A stretch of DNA of 64,000 nt from Nocardioides palaemonis (GCF_018275325.1 NZ_JAGVQR010000001.1:620001-684000), one strand, 5' to 3'; counted from the stretch's first letter, positions 18,166-27,022 are shown. Numbers and translations are program-made. The notes: generated from the sequence alone by a model not told the origin.

Positions 18166-19529
18166 GACGCCACCTCCTCGAGCTCGACGGGCAGGTCGGC
18201 GCGCGCCATCAGCCCGATGGCGATCATGCTGGTGAACATCGCGGACCCGAGGGAGTCGTAGACGAAGAAGCAGAGCACCGTGATGATCAGGACCGAGCAG
18301 CCGGTGACGTCGAGCGGCGCCGGTCCCCGTGCGCGGCGCAGGAACTGGTGGGCGAAGAACGCCAGGCACAGGAACGTCCCGACGAACCCGGTGGTCAGCA
18401 CCAGCCGCCACATGAACCCCTGGGTGCCGAGCGGCGGCGCGGCGCACTGGTGGCACTGCGCGGTCTCGCCACCCGCGAGCGAGCTGAAGCTGCCCTGCAT
18501 GGTGCGGGTCGTGCCGTAGCCGACGATCGGTGACCCCTGCGCGGTGACCGACACGACCGTCTCGGCCGTGCCGGCACGTCGGCCGTTGCTGTGGGGCGTC
18601 TCCACCCGCAGCACGAGCGTGTCGTAGAGCGGCGAGGAGACGAAGACGATGCCGCCGATGAGCACCGCCGCGACCAGCGCCTGGAGTGCGCGGTAGCGGC
18701 CGTTGACGGCGAGCCGGAACGCGGCGTAGGCCGCGGCCAGGCCGAGCGAGATCCACAGGCCGCGGTTGAGGGAGAAGGTGATCGGGAAGACCGCCGCCAC
18801 CAGCACCAGCGGGGCCAGCTTGCGCCGCCACCCGGCGTCGCGGCCGGTCCACGCGAGCACGAAGAACGGGAGGTAGAGGGCGATGTTGTTGCCCCACGCG
18901 TTGGAGTAGGGGAACGGCGCGGTCGGCCGCGGCTGGACGTAGCCCAGGAAGTCGCTCGACGACGACAGCGACGGGTGCACCAGGGTGCGCACGAAGTTCT
19001 TCGACGTCAGGCTGCGCGGGAGCAGCAGCTCCATCGGCGAGCGGAACTCCAGGGTGGGCGCCAGCATCGCGAGCACCCCGAACCCGGTGGTGACCACGAA
19101 CATCCAAGCGAGGAGCCGCACCACGCGCTGCGTGGGCAGCTCGCGGGCGGTGTTGACGACGTAGAGCATCACGATCGTGATCGCGACGTACCAGCCCGCC
19201 CAGACCGCGAAGCCGGCCACCCGGCCGAGCCCGCCCCCGGGAACCGTGTCGGGGGCCTGCGCGTGCGTGACGAGGACGCCGACGAGCATCCAGACGAGGA
19301 ACAGCAGCCACAGTGCGAAGCCGCGCGGCACGTGCAGGTCGCCCTTGCGGCGCAGGATGACGGCCATGGCGAGCGCCATCGCGAAGAAGATCAGCTGGGC
19401 CAGCCCGAGTGCCCACCACAGCGGGAAGCCGAGGTAGAGCACCGCCAGCGGCCAGCCCGGCCCGAGCAGGCGCCGCTCACGGGTGCCGGCGAGGGCGCGG
19501 GACGTGGGGACCAGCGCGGCGACGCTCAT
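18162..19529 (-). CDS. O-antigen ligase / Wzy-type polymerase
   Basis: The product has 455 residues with about 11-12 predicted membrane helices and one large periplasmic-side loop (about 295-365). It carries the Wzy_C/WaaL-like segment ITFSLNRGLWISLG, where the Arg after SLN is typical. Such proteins polymerise or ligate undecaprenyl-linked repeat units outside the membrane. In this locus polymerase is more likely, because flippase and two Wzz proteins follow in the same operon. ATG at 19529 overlaps the upstream sulfotransferase stop by 4 bases. The loop has a CHQC pair. Confidence 0.8.
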   Translation of the reverse strand: MSVAALVPTSRALAGTRERRLLGPGWPLAVLYLGFPLWWALGLAQLIFFAMALAMAVILRRKGDLHVPRGFALWLLFLVWMLVGVLVTHAQAPDTVPGGGLGRVAGFAVWAGWYVAITIVMLYVVNTARELPTQRVVRLLAWMFVVTTGFGVLAMLAPTLEFRSPMELLLPRSLTSKNFVRTLVHPSLSSSSDFLGYVQPRPTAPFPYSNAWGNNIALYLPFFVLAWTGRDAGWRRKLAPLVLVAAVFPITFSLNRGLWISLGLAAAYAAFRLAVNGRYRALQALVAAVLIGGIVFVSSPLYDTLVLRVETPHSNGRRAGTAETVVSVTAQGSPIVGYGTTRTMQGSFSSLAGGETAQCHQCAAPPLGTQGFMWRLVLTTGFVGTFLCLAFFAHQFLRRARGPAPLDVTGCSVLIITVLCFFVYDSLGSAMFTSMIAIGLMARADLPVELEEVAS

Positions 19530-20482
19530 CGGGCCGCCCCCGTGCGGGTGCGGGCCGGCGTCCGGCCGACGTAGCCGTGGGTGAGCAGCTGCGGGAGCGT
19601 GATCGCGGTGACGACGCGCTGCGAGACCGGCGGCAGCGCGGTGTGCCAGGCGTCGTCGAGGCGCAGGTCGATGCGGCCGTGGACGAAGCGGGTGCGGCTG
19701 CCCGCGACGCCGTGGCTCGGGCCGAGCTCGACGCTGGAGGCGCCGACGTGGTCCAGGGCGCCCGGAGCCGGCGGCAGCCCGACCTCGCGCAACGCCCGCT
19801 CCACGGTCGTGCGCGGGCTGGCCACCAGGTCCTCGTAGCGCACCCGCGTCGCGTGGGTCGCGGCGGAGCCGAGCACGGACGACTCGGCCTGCAGCGCCGC
19901 CCACAGCACCGCGAGGCGGTGCGGGGAGTAGGTCCCCATCGCCTCGCCGTCCTGCGACTGCGGCTTGCGGATGTCGGACTTGCTCCACGAGCTCGCCACG
20001 CCGCGGGGGTCGCGGACCAGGTTGAGCACCCGCAGGTCGAGGCCCTCGATGCGGCGCAGCGCGAACAGCTGGGCCGTCGACTTGCTGGCGTCGACGACGA
20101 CCTCGGCGCCCGACACCTCCGCGATCGCACGGTAGAGGCGGTCGTGGCGCTCGAGGTAGGTGTCGAGCTCGCGACGCGCGTCGGCCGGCATCGCGCCGGT
20201 CATCATCCGCGGGACGTAGCGCTGGCGCACCACGCGCGGCTGGAGCCGGGCCACCTCGTCGGTCACCTCGTCCCAGCCGCCGAAGGCCACCTGGCCGACC
20301 TCGGTCCAGAAGGGGCACTCCGAGAACGGGACGCCGCAGCCGCAGCGCTGGTCCTGGCGCGAGACGCGCGAGAACAGCGCGTTCAGCTCGCCGGCGTTGA
20401 CCCAGCCCGGCTGCGCGCCCAGGACACGCTCCAGCAGCGTGCTGCCGGACCTGCCCACACCCACGATGTAGAGGATTGTCAT
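19526..20482 (-). CDS. PAPS-dependent sulfotransferase with a Cys-rich insert
   Basis: The product has 318 residues and is the first gene of the minus-strand operon that runs to 12132. The start ATG at 20482 follows AAGGGG. The PAPS loop is VGVGRSGSTLLERVLG (about 6-21) and the 3'-phosphate segment is LNLVRDPRGVASSWSK. Between them lies CGCGVPFSECPFW, a three-Cys insert also found in the protein from 23644, so these two form one subtype. They probably sulfate glycans in the cytoplasm. The promoter region upstream holds the best copy of the recurring palindrome. Confidence 0.83.
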   Translation of the reverse strand: MTILYIVGVGRSGSTLLERVLGAQPGWVNAGELNALFSRVSRQDQRCGCGVPFSECPFWTEVGQVAFGGWDEVTDEVARLQPRVVRQRYVPRMMTGAMPADARRELDTYLERHDRLYRAIAEVSGAEVVVDASKSTAQLFALRRIEGLDLRVLNLVRDPRGVASSWSKSDIRKPQSQDGEAMGTYSPHRLAVLWAALQAESSVLGSAATHATRVRYEDLVASPRTTVERALREVGLPPAPGALDHVGASSVELGPSHGVAGSRTRFVHGRIDLRLDDAWHTALPPVSQRVVTAITLPQLLTHGYVGRTPARTRTGAAR

Positions 20483-20587
20483 CCTCAGCCCCTTTGCCTT
20501 GCGCCCCACGCGGCCCCTCGCTCGGAGGGGCCGGTGGCACGACGCTAGGCGGCTCGTCGCGACCCACCGGCCGGAGTCGCCGGGCAT

Positions 20588-20600
20588 CCCCAATTCGGGG
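20588..20600. promoter_or_regulatory. CCCCAATTCGGGG, best copy of the recurring locus palindrome
   Basis: CCCC-AATTC-GGGG lies in the 155-base gap between two divergent genes (sulfotransferase operon start at 20482, lipoprotein gene at 20638). Related sites occur at 12100, 22514, 32961, 33201 and weakly at 5425 and 28680. It is a likely operator for one of the LuxR-type regulators, by inference. Confidence 0.5.
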
Positions 20601-20637
20601 TAGCCGTCCCGTGCGGGTGGTCCCGCGGAGCGGGGTG

Positions 20638-21438
20638 ATGGTGTGGCCTTGGGGGGTGAGGACCTCCACGACGATCCCCGCGCTGGCCGTGCTGGCGCTG
20701 CTCGCGGCCGGCTGTGGCGCCGACGGCACGCCGCCGGGGGAGCGCGCCTCGGTGCCGCCCGCCGCGGCACCGTCCATCGACACGTCGGGCGCCGAGCTCT
20801 GGCTGTCCTTCGACGACGAGCAGGCCGGCTTCGACGGGTCCCCCGAGTACGGCGACGCGCAGGGCGGGCTGATCGCCGGCCAGGTCGTCACCGCCAACGG
20901 CGGCGAGGTCCGCGTCGTCGCGGGCGCGGCCGGGCGCGGCGACGCACTGGAGTTCCCGGACGTGTGCGACGACTCCTCGGGGTGCCCGCGCGCGATGGTG
21001 GAGGTGCCGGCCGACCCGGCCCTCGACCCCGGCGACCGGGCGTTCTCCTACGGGGCGAGCGTCCGGCTGCCCGCGGACCGGACCGCGATCGGGTCCAACA
21101 TCGTGCAGAGCGGGCGCTACGGCTCCGACGGCGACCAGTGGAAGCTGCAGGTCGACGGCGAGGAGGGCCTGCCCAGCTGCATCCTGCGGTCGGGTGAGGA
21201 GATCGTGAAGATCCGCTCCGAGACCTCGGTGGCCGACGACGCCTGGCACCGGGTCGTGTGCCGCCGCGACGCCGACGGCGTGAGCATCGAGGTCGACGGC
21301 GACGTCCACCGCAAGGCGGCCGCGACGGGGACGGTCCACACCGGCCTGCCGGTCCGGATCGGGAGCCCCGGCGTGGGCGACCACGACGACCAGTTCCACG
21401 GGACCATCGACGACGTCGTCATCGACGTCGACGGCTGA
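20638..21438 (+). CDS. LamG / concanavalin-like lipoprotein
   Basis: The product has 266 residues. The start is placed at ATG 20638, with GGAG 7 bases ahead. A GTG at 20656 is also possible. A lipobox (LALLAAGC, Cys about 27) predicts a membrane-anchored lipoprotein. From about 50 to the end the sequence fits a LamG/concanavalin-A-like jelly roll (ELWLSFDDEQAGF, then AWHRVVCRRDADGVSIEVDG and IDDVVIDVD), a fold common in glycan-binding modules. A pair of Cys near CDDSSGC may form a disulfide. It is divergent from the sulfotransferase operon. The likely job is binding the surface polymer, by inference. Confidence 0.7.
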   Translation: MVWPWGVRTSTTIPALAVLALLAAGCGADGTPPGERASVPPAAAPSIDTSGAELWLSFDDEQAGFDGSPEYGDAQGGLIAGQVVTANGGEVRVVAGAAGRGDALEFPDVCDDSSGCPRAMVEVPADPALDPGDRAFSYGASVRLPADRTAIGSNIVQSGRYGSDGDQWKLQVDGEEGLPSCILRSGEEIVKIRSETSVADDAWHRVVCRRDADGVSIEVDGDVHRKAAATGTVHTGLPVRIGSPGVGDHDDQFHGTIDDVVIDVDG

Positions 21439-21449
21439 CGGCCCCGGGA

Positions 21450-22448
21450 TCAGACGGGTCGTGCCACCCAGTCCGAGGTGAGCTCGGAGGCGAACGCGGA
21501 CTGCATCGACGGGCTCATCTCCCACGTGCCCTCCGGGGAGTTCAACCCCGAGTTGAAGTAGGACATCGACACGATGTCGTGCTCGCGGGCGTAGGCCGCC
21601 GCGTCGCGGATCCACTGCGCGGCCAGGCCGGGGTTCTGCGGGTCGTCGCGGCAGCCGTACTCGCCGATCACGATCGGGCGGCCCTCGAACCAGCCGAGCA
21701 CCTCGTCCATCTTGCTGCCGAAGCTTCGCCACTCCTTGCGGTTGGCCGGTGACCACGGGTTGTAGACGTCGAGCCCCGCCACGGGGGCCTCCGGGACCAG
21801 CCAGCGGCCGGGGTCGACGTCGTGGCGCGACGGGTCGAAGGTCCAGTGCTGCAGCACCGGTGCCACCACGACCGTCGGCGCGAGGTCCGCCGCCATCGTC
21901 ACCGCGCGGCGCTGCATGGCGGTCCAGTCGTCCGGGCTCATGCCCGGCGCGCCCGCGTCGTTCTCCGGCTCGTGGTGCAGGGTGAACAGCACCGTGCCAC
22001 CGAGCCTGCCCAGCGGCTCCAGCATGCTGGCCAGCCAGGGGTCGCGCCGCCCGGCCGCCACGTCGGCCCAGGTGCCGTCGGCCTTGCTCGACACGTGCGG
22101 CAGGCGTCCGTTCGCGAGGTCGTCGCGGCAGCGCGCGACCAGCTGCTGGGCCTCGTTGCGGTCGGGCGCGAAGTAGGAGCGGTTGAGCGCCAGCGGCGTG
22201 CCGAGCTCCTGCTCCCAGCCGACCAGCGAGCGGTGGAAGGGGACCGACGCCCCGTAGTAGAGGTCGCCGGCGGCGGGCTGGCCCGGGAAGGCCGACGCGG
22301 TCGGCGACGGGGTGGCCCGCGCGGTGCGGGTGGGCCGCGGCGTGACGCTCGCCGGCGCGCTCGCGGACGGCCGGCTGCACGACGAGGCCAGCGCGGCCAC
22401 CGCCGCGCCCGCGCCGAGGCCGAGCAGGCGCCGTCGTCCGATCTCCAT
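21450..22448 (-). CDS. GH26-like glycoside hydrolase, predicted lipoprotein
   Basis: The product has 332 residues when started at ATG 22448, which gives MEIGRRRLLGLGAGAAVAAL and a lipobox-like SSC at about 24, so Tat export and lipidation are both possible. A Thr/Pro/Ala-rich linker follows. The hydrolase domain has LHHEPEN as putative acid/base motif and VIGEYGCRDD as nucleophile motif. It is a more distant relative of the three neighbouring glycosidases at 5711-8809, in the clan GH-A/GH26 style. It ends 11 bases from the convergent lipoprotein gene. It probably trims or remodels the polysaccharide at the cell surface. Confidence 0.72.
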   Translation of the reverse strand: MEIGRRRLLGLGAGAAVAALASSCSRPSASAPASVTPRPTRTARATPSPTASAFPGQPAAGDLYYGASVPFHRSLVGWEQELGTPLALNRSYFAPDRNEAQQLVARCRDDLANGRLPHVSSKADGTWADVAAGRRDPWLASMLEPLGRLGGTVLFTLHHEPENDAGAPGMSPDDWTAMQRRAVTMAADLAPTVVVAPVLQHWTFDPSRHDVDPGRWLVPEAPVAGLDVYNPWSPANRKEWRSFGSKMDEVLGWFEGRPIVIGEYGCRDDPQNPGLAAQWIRDAAAYAREHDIVSMSYFNSGLNSPEGTWEMSPSMQSAFASELTSDWVARPV

Positions 22449-22513
22449 GTCCCCGACACTAGGATTCTCGCCCGCGCCCCGGAAGGCGTTCACGCCTGAG
22501 TCCGGGTGCATAC

Positions 22514-22526
22514 CCCCAATATGGAG
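22514..22526. promoter_or_regulatory. Candidate operator between divergent glycosidase and glycosyltransferase genes
   Basis: CCCCAATATGGAG matches the perfect copy at 20588 in 10 of 13 positions and sits in the 131-base divergent gap. Confidence 0.4.
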
Positions 22527-22579
22527 GATCCCGACGTCGCCGCCGACCCGGCCGGACGTGGGTGCACCAGCCTGTGGGC

Positions 22580-23068
22580 ATGGACGAAGCCGTCATCGAA
22601 CCAGGCCAGCGCCGCAGCGGTCCGGTGCTGCTCGTGAGCACCCAGGGCGGCCACCTCACGCACCTGCTGGCCCTGCGCCCGTGGTGGGAGGGGCGCGACC
22701 GGCTCTGGGTGTGCCCGGCTACCCCGGACGTGGTGGACCGCCTCGACGGCGAGCGGCTGCGGCCGTCCTACCACCCGACCACCCGCAACGTGCCCAACCT
22801 GCTGCGCAACGCGGTCCTCGCGCTCCGCGTGCTGGTCCGCGAGCGTCCCGCGATCGTGGTCAGCGCCGGTGCCGGCGTCGCGGTGCCGTTCTTCGTCCTC
22901 GCCTGGCTGATGCGGATCCCGACGGTCTTCATCGAGGTCTACGACCGCGTCGACACCCCGACCATGACGGGCCGCCTCTGCGGCCCCTTCACCACCCGCC
23001 GCCTCGTGCAGTGGGAGAGCCAGCTCGCGTTCTACCCGGACGCCCACCTGGTCGGACCGCTGCTGTGA
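22580..23068 (+). CDS. Alg14/EpsE-like glycosyltransferase subunit
   Basis: The product has 162 residues from ATG 22580. A GTG at 22562 would add 6. VLLVSTQGGHLTHLLAL near residue 16 is the Gly-rich start of Alg14/PssD-type membrane-anchor subunits, and a hydrophobic helix lies at about 85-105 (FFVLAWLMRIPTVFIEVYD). In these systems this protein recruits the catalytic Alg13/PssE subunit to the membrane to transfer a sugar from a UDP donor. That partner is the next gene, overlapping by 4 bases (GTGA). The pair adds a sugar to a polyprenyl-linked intermediate. Confidence 0.78.
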   Translation: MDEAVIEPGQRRSGPVLLVSTQGGHLTHLLALRPWWEGRDRLWVCPATPDVVDRLDGERLRPSYHPTTRNVPNLLRNAVLALRVLVRERPAIVVSAGAGVAVPFFVLAWLMRIPTVFIEVYDRVDTPTMTGRLCGPFTTRRLVQWESQLAFYPDAHLVGPLL

Positions 23069-23631
23069 GCGCCCTCGTCCTGGCCCTCGCGGGCACCGAC
23101 CACCACCCGTTCGCGCGTTTGGTGGAGTGGATGGACGCCGCCGCCGAGCGTCGTCGCGACGTGCGCTTCGTGGTGCAGCACGGCGCCGCTCCGGCCCCGC
23201 GCGTGGCCGAGGGGCACGGCTTCCTGGCCCACGACCACCTCTCCCGCCTCGTGCAGGAGGCCGACGCCGTGGTGTGCCACGGCGGGCCCGGCACCATCAT
23301 GGACGCCCGCGCCGCCGGCCACGTGCCGCTGTGCGTGCCGCGCGACCCGCGCCTCGGCGAGCACGTCGACGACCACCAGCAGCGCTTCGTCGCCGTGGTC
23401 GGCGAGGTCGGCCTGGTCCGGCCGGTCGTCAGCCTCGAGGGCTTCCTCGCCGACGTCGACGGAGCGCTCCTGCTGGGTCGCGGCGGCCTCGCGAGCGAGG
23501 CGGGCGACCTGGCCCGCCGGGCGGCGCTGAGCCTCGCCGCGCAGGAGCTCGACCAGCTCGCCACCGTACGACCGCCGCGGATCCCGCGGCCGCGTCGCAG
23601 CCGGGCGGCGTTGCCGTCCGGCGGGAACTGA
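23065..23631 (+). CDS. Alg13/EpsF-like glycosyltransferase catalytic subunit (GT28 C-terminal type)
   Basis: The product has 188 residues. The GTG at 23065 overlaps the preceding stop. It corresponds to the C-terminal half of MurG-like GT28 enzymes, with VVCHGGPGTIMDARAAG (about 69-85) as the nucleotide-sugar binding signature and VPRDPRLGEHVDDHQ shortly after. The final 25 residues are basic and Pro/Arg-rich. Together with the upstream Alg14-like protein it forms a split glycosyltransferase. Its location upstream of sulfotransferase and GT2 genes puts it in repeat-unit assembly. Confidence 0.8.
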   Translation: MSALVLALAGTDHHPFARLVEWMDAAAERRRDVRFVVQHGAAPAPRVAEGHGFLAHDHLSRLVQEADAVVCHGGPGTIMDARAAGHVPLCVPRDPRLGEHVDDHQQRFVAVVGEVGLVRPVVSLEGFLADVDGALLLGRGGLASEAGDLARRAALSLAAQELDQLATVRPPRIPRPRRSRAALPSGGN

Positions 23632-23643
23632 GGGGCGTCGGAC

Positions 23644-24672
23644 GTGGGGGCACGGACGCAGCGCGTGAGCGTGGTCTACCTCGGCGGCTTCGGCCGCTCC
23701 GGGTCGACGCTGGTCGAGCGCGTGCTCGGCGCGGTGCCCGGCTGGGTCAACGTCGGCGAGGTCGTCGACCTGGCCCGCTCGGTCGCACCGCACGACGAGC
23801 TCTGCGGGTGCGGTGAGGCGTTCTCGTCGTGCCCGGTCTGGACCCGCGTCGGTGAGCTCGCGTTCGGCGGGTGGACCGACGAGGTCCTCGAGCGGATCCG
23901 CAGCGCCCACCGAGGCGCTGCCCGCCAGCGGCACCTGCCCGGGCTGCTGCCCGACCTGCCGCGACCGCGGCGTGTGCCCACCCCGTCGGCCGCGCTGGCC
24001 TCGCTGCGCTCCGACTACGCCGCGATCTACCGCGCCGTCGCGGAGGTGACCGGATCGAGCGTCGTCGTCGACGCCTCGAAGGGTCCGGCGCTGGGCCAGG
24101 CCCTCGCCGGTGCGCCCGGCATCGACCTGCGCGTGCTCAACGTGGTGCGTGACCCCCGGGCCGTCGCGTGGTCGTGGCAGCGCGAGGTCGCACGGCCGCA
24201 CGACGCCACCGGCTCCGAGCAGATGTGGCGCATCCCCGCCCACCGCGCGGCCGCCCAGTGGAGCGGTCTGCAGCTGGAGATGGCCTCGATCGCCCGCTGG
24301 GGCGGCGTGCCGACCGCACGGCTGCGCTACGAGGACTTCGTCGCCGACCCGGTCGGCTCCCTCGTCGCCGCGACGACCGACCTGGGCCTGCCGCTCGCAC
24401 CCGAGCAGCTGCCCGCCGTCGACGACGGCGCGATCCTGCTCGAGCCCAGCCACGGGCTGTCCGGGAACCCGTCGCGCTTCCGCTCCGGCGTCGTCCGGCT
24501 GCGGCGCGACGAGGCGTGGGCCAGCGAGATGCCGGCCGCCGCACGTGCGGTCGTCACCGGCCTCACGCTCCCGCTGCTCGTCGACTACGGCTATGCCCCC
24601 ACCCCCCGCTCCGCCCCCGCCGTCGCCGGTGCGGCTGCGGGGACCGCTCCCGACAGGAGGACCGTGACGTGA
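23644..24672 (+). CDS. PAPS-dependent sulfotransferase with a Cys-rich insert, second copy
   Basis: The product has 342 residues from GTG 23644, which has GGGG 8 bases upstream. YLGGFGRSGSTLVERVLGA (about 12-30) is the PAPS 5' loop and LNVVRDPRAVAWSWQRE the 3' segment. The insert CGCGEAFSSCPVW matches that of the sulfotransferase at 19526, so the two are paralogues. The C-terminus has an Ala/Pro-rich tail. It lies 12 bases after the glycosyltransferase and overlaps the GT2 gene by 4 bases, tying sulfation to repeat-unit synthesis. Confidence 0.83.
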   Translation: MGARTQRVSVVYLGGFGRSGSTLVERVLGAVPGWVNVGEVVDLARSVAPHDELCGCGEAFSSCPVWTRVGELAFGGWTDEVLERIRSAHRGAARQRHLPGLLPDLPRPRRVPTPSAALASLRSDYAAIYRAVAEVTGSSVVVDASKGPALGQALAGAPGIDLRVLNVVRDPRAVAWSWQREVARPHDATGSEQMWRIPAHRAAAQWSGLQLEMASIARWGGVPTARLRYEDFVADPVGSLVAATTDLGLPLAPEQLPAVDDGAILLEPSHGLSGNPSRFRSGVVRLRRDEAWASEMPAAARAVVTGLTLPLLVDYGYAPTPRSAPAVAGAAAGTAPDRRTVT

Positions 24673-25622
24673 CCGCCGAGCACGCATCCCCGCTGGCCGA
24701 CCCGGCCCGTCCGCTGGTCAGCGTCGTCGTCCCGACGCACGGCCGACCCGAGCTGCTGCGCGAGACGCTGGCGACCATCGTCGGCCAGGACTACGCCGGC
24801 CCCATGGAGGTCCTCGTCGTCCACGACGGCGAGCCCGAGGACCTCGGCCTCGCCGGGCTCTCCCGCCCGGGGCGCCAGGTGCGCACCACCGTCAACACCC
24901 GCACCCGCGGCCTCTGCGGCGCCCGCAACACCGGCGTCGCGGAGACCCACGGCAGCCTCGTCGCCAGCTGCGACGACGACGACCTCTGGGCGCCGAGCAA
25001 GGTCCGCAAGCAGGTCGAGCGGCTGCTCGCCGACCCCTCCCTCCTCGTCGTCGGCACCGGCATCAGGCTGCTGATGGGCGGCCAGCGCGGCGACGTCGAG
25101 TGGCCGGCGAGCGAGGCGGTCGTCTCCCACGACCGGCTGCTGCAGAACCGCGTCAAGGAGCTGCACAGCTCCAACCTGATGATGCGGCGTGAGGCCTTCG
25201 ACAGCGTCGGCCCCTACGACGAGGACCTCCCGCACGGCTACGGCGAGGACTACGACTGGCTGCTGCGCGCCAGCCGCGTCGGTGGGGTGGGCGTGGTGCA
25301 GGAGACGCTCGCCGACATCCGCAAGGACATCCCGTCGTGGTTCCGCGACCGCTGGATCAACACGGCGACCGCGCTGGAGTACCTCCTCGCCAAGCACCCC
25401 GACTTCGGCGACCACCGCCGCGGCCACGCCCGGATCCTCGGCCAGATCGCCTACGCCCGCGCCAACGCGGGTGACCGGCGGGCGGCCGCCCGGATCGCAG
25501 GTCGCGCGCTGCGCCGCCACCCCGCCGTGCCCCACGCCTGGCTGGCGCTCGCCGCAGCCGGGCCGGGCGACCACCACCGCATGCTCACCATGGCGCGCCG
25601 CTTCGGAAGGGGACTCTCATGA
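24669..25622 (+). CDS. GT2 family glycosyltransferase
   Basis: The product has 317 residues. The GTG at 24669 has AGGAGG upstream and overlaps the sulfotransferase stop. The GT-A fold starts at about 15 with VSVVVPTHGRPELLRETL. The metal/nucleotide motif appears as SCDDDDLWAP (about 100) and the acceptor-base region as YGEDYDWLLRA. A helical C-terminal tail (about 255-317) follows. These are inverting glycosyltransferases acting in the cytoplasm on lipid-linked sugars. Donor and linkage cannot be predicted. Confidence 0.83.
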   Translation: MTAEHASPLADPARPLVSVVVPTHGRPELLRETLATIVGQDYAGPMEVLVVHDGEPEDLGLAGLSRPGRQVRTTVNTRTRGLCGARNTGVAETHGSLVASCDDDDLWAPSKVRKQVERLLADPSLLVVGTGIRLLMGGQRGDVEWPASEAVVSHDRLLQNRVKELHSSNLMMRREAFDSVGPYDEDLPHGYGEDYDWLLRASRVGGVGVVQETLADIRKDIPSWFRDRWINTATALEYLLAKHPDFGDHRRGHARILGQIAYARANAGDRRAAARIAGRALRRHPAVPHAWLALAAAGPGDHHRMLTMARRFGRGLS

Positions 25623-26452
25623 GCCGTCTGCCCAACTTCCTCTACGTCGGGCCCGACAAGGCCGGGTCGTCGTGGCTGCACGAGACGCTGATCAAGCACC
25701 CCGACGTCTACCTCACGCCGTCGAAGGACCTCTACTTCTTCGACCGCTACTACGACCGCGGGATGGGCTGGTACGCCGCGCAGTTCAAGGACGCGCGCGA
25801 CGAGAAGGTCGTCGGCGAGGTCTGCCAGGACTACCTCTTCCACCCCGAGGCCGCCAAGCGCATCCACCACGAGCTCGGCGACGTGTCGGTCATGGTGTCG
25901 CTGCGCGACCCGGTCGACCGGGCCTGGTCGTCGTACCTCTACATGCGCAAGCACGGCATCGGCCCCGACACCTTCGCCGAGGCGCTGCGCAGCTGCCCGG
26001 AGCTGCTCGAGCACGGCCGCTACGCCACCGGCCTCGACCGGTTCCTCGACCTGTTCCCGCGCGAGCGGGTCCACGTCGCGCTCTTCGACGACCTCGAGGC
26101 CGACCCGCAGCGATTCCTCGACGACGTGACCGACATGCTCGGCATCGCCCGCCAGCCGCTCGACGACAAGGAGCGCGAGGCCCGGCTGCCGGCTGCGAAG
26201 GCCCGCTCGGTGCACCTCGCCTCGGCCGTGCGCAAGGGCGCCGACTGGGTGCGCGAGCACGACGGTGCCCGCCTGGTGGGCGCGGTCAAGCGCTCGCCCC
26301 TGGTGCACCGGGTGCTCTACCAGCCGATCGACCGCTCGGCGGTGCGGCCCGACGAGCGCGACGTGCTGACCGTGCGCCGCGAGCTCGACTCCGAGGTGAC
26401 TGCACTGGAGAGCACCTTCGGCCTCCGCCTGCGCGAGTCCTGGGGCTGGTAG
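25619..26452 (+). CDS. PAPS-dependent sulfotransferase, heparan-type, second copy
   Basis: The product has 277 residues and overlaps the GT2 gene by 4 bases (ATGA). The 5' PAPS loop is YVGPDKAGSSWLHETL (about 9-24) and the 3' segment is VSLRDPVDRAWSSYLY (about 97-112). It belongs with the enzyme from 16058 rather than with the Cys-insert pair. It is the last gene of the plus-strand operon and is followed by tandem hairpins. The likely reaction is sulfate transfer from PAPS to a sugar of the repeat unit. Confidence 0.83.
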   Translation: MSRLPNFLYVGPDKAGSSWLHETLIKHPDVYLTPSKDLYFFDRYYDRGMGWYAAQFKDARDEKVVGEVCQDYLFHPEAAKRIHHELGDVSVMVSLRDPVDRAWSSYLYMRKHGIGPDTFAEALRSCPELLEHGRYATGLDRFLDLFPRERVHVALFDDLEADPQRFLDDVTDMLGIARQPLDDKEREARLPAAKARSVHLASAVRKGADWVREHDGARLVGAVKRSPLVHRVLYQPIDRSAVRPDERDVLTVRRELDSEVTALESTFGLRLRESWGW

Positions 26453-26468
26453 CCCCCACCCTCGTGTC

Positions 26469-26502
26469 GCGGCGGCGGGACGTGCCCCCTTCCCGCCGCC
26501 GC
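26469..26502 (+). terminator. Perfect 12-bp hairpin ending the sulfotransferase operon
   Basis: GCGGCGGCGGGA pairs exactly with TCCCGCCGCCGC around a 10-base loop, starting 17 bases after the stop codon at 26452. Confidence 0.75.
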
Positions 26503-26510
26503 GGCCGTCC

Positions 26511-26539
26511 AGCCCGTCCCGCCTCGCGCGGGGCGGGCT
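26511..26539 (+). terminator. Second tandem hairpin
   Basis: AGCCCGTCCCGC pairs with GCGGGGCGGGCT with one G-T wobble around a 5-base loop. It follows the first terminator by 8 bases and is followed by a pyrimidine-rich CTCTCTC. Confidence 0.65.
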
Positions 26540-27022
26540 CTCTCGTGCGCGCCTCTCCGATCCGGCCCGGGCATCTGAGGACGTGGTGCAGCCCCCTTCG
26601 GCGCACGTGCGGCGAACGTGGTCCTGCATCGGCAACGTCGAGGGCGAGAAGCGCCACACGTGCGGCGCCGGTGCGGCCGCGTCGTACACGTGTCCGAGAA
26701 CTTGCCCTCGAGCTGCTGGGCGAAGGGCGAAAGGTCGGACACGTGTGCCCGAACGGCCAGCACGCGACCTTCACGTATGGGTGTGTTGCGATCCGAACGC
26801 ACGCCAATGCGAGTTGCGGGCGCCGGAGAAGGTGTACGAGCCACATTCTGTCGGCCAGGAATGCAGGTGGAGCACCGCTGGCGGTGCGCGTAGGCATACG
26901 TCCGCTCATGCGGCGACGCGTGCGGTCCGTACGAGCGCGACCGGGCCGCGAGGTTGCCCAGGAGTCGCCGTGCCCGGTGTCGGGAGAAGTGGCGCGAACC
27001 CGAGCAGACCGGCTGCGTGTCC
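26540..27022. other. Gene-free stretch with four CACGTG sites
   Basis: I see no credible gene in these bases. Codon-position GC bias is lost and base composition is less GC-rich than the genes. CACGTG occurs at 26604, 26657, 26687 and 26740, with spacings of 53, 30 and 53 bases. Related TCGAGGGC(G/A)AG-like segments in opposite orientation lie near 26639 and 26704. It may be a regulatory platform, a non-coding RNA or a decayed gene. None of these can be chosen from sequence alone. Confidence 0.4.
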
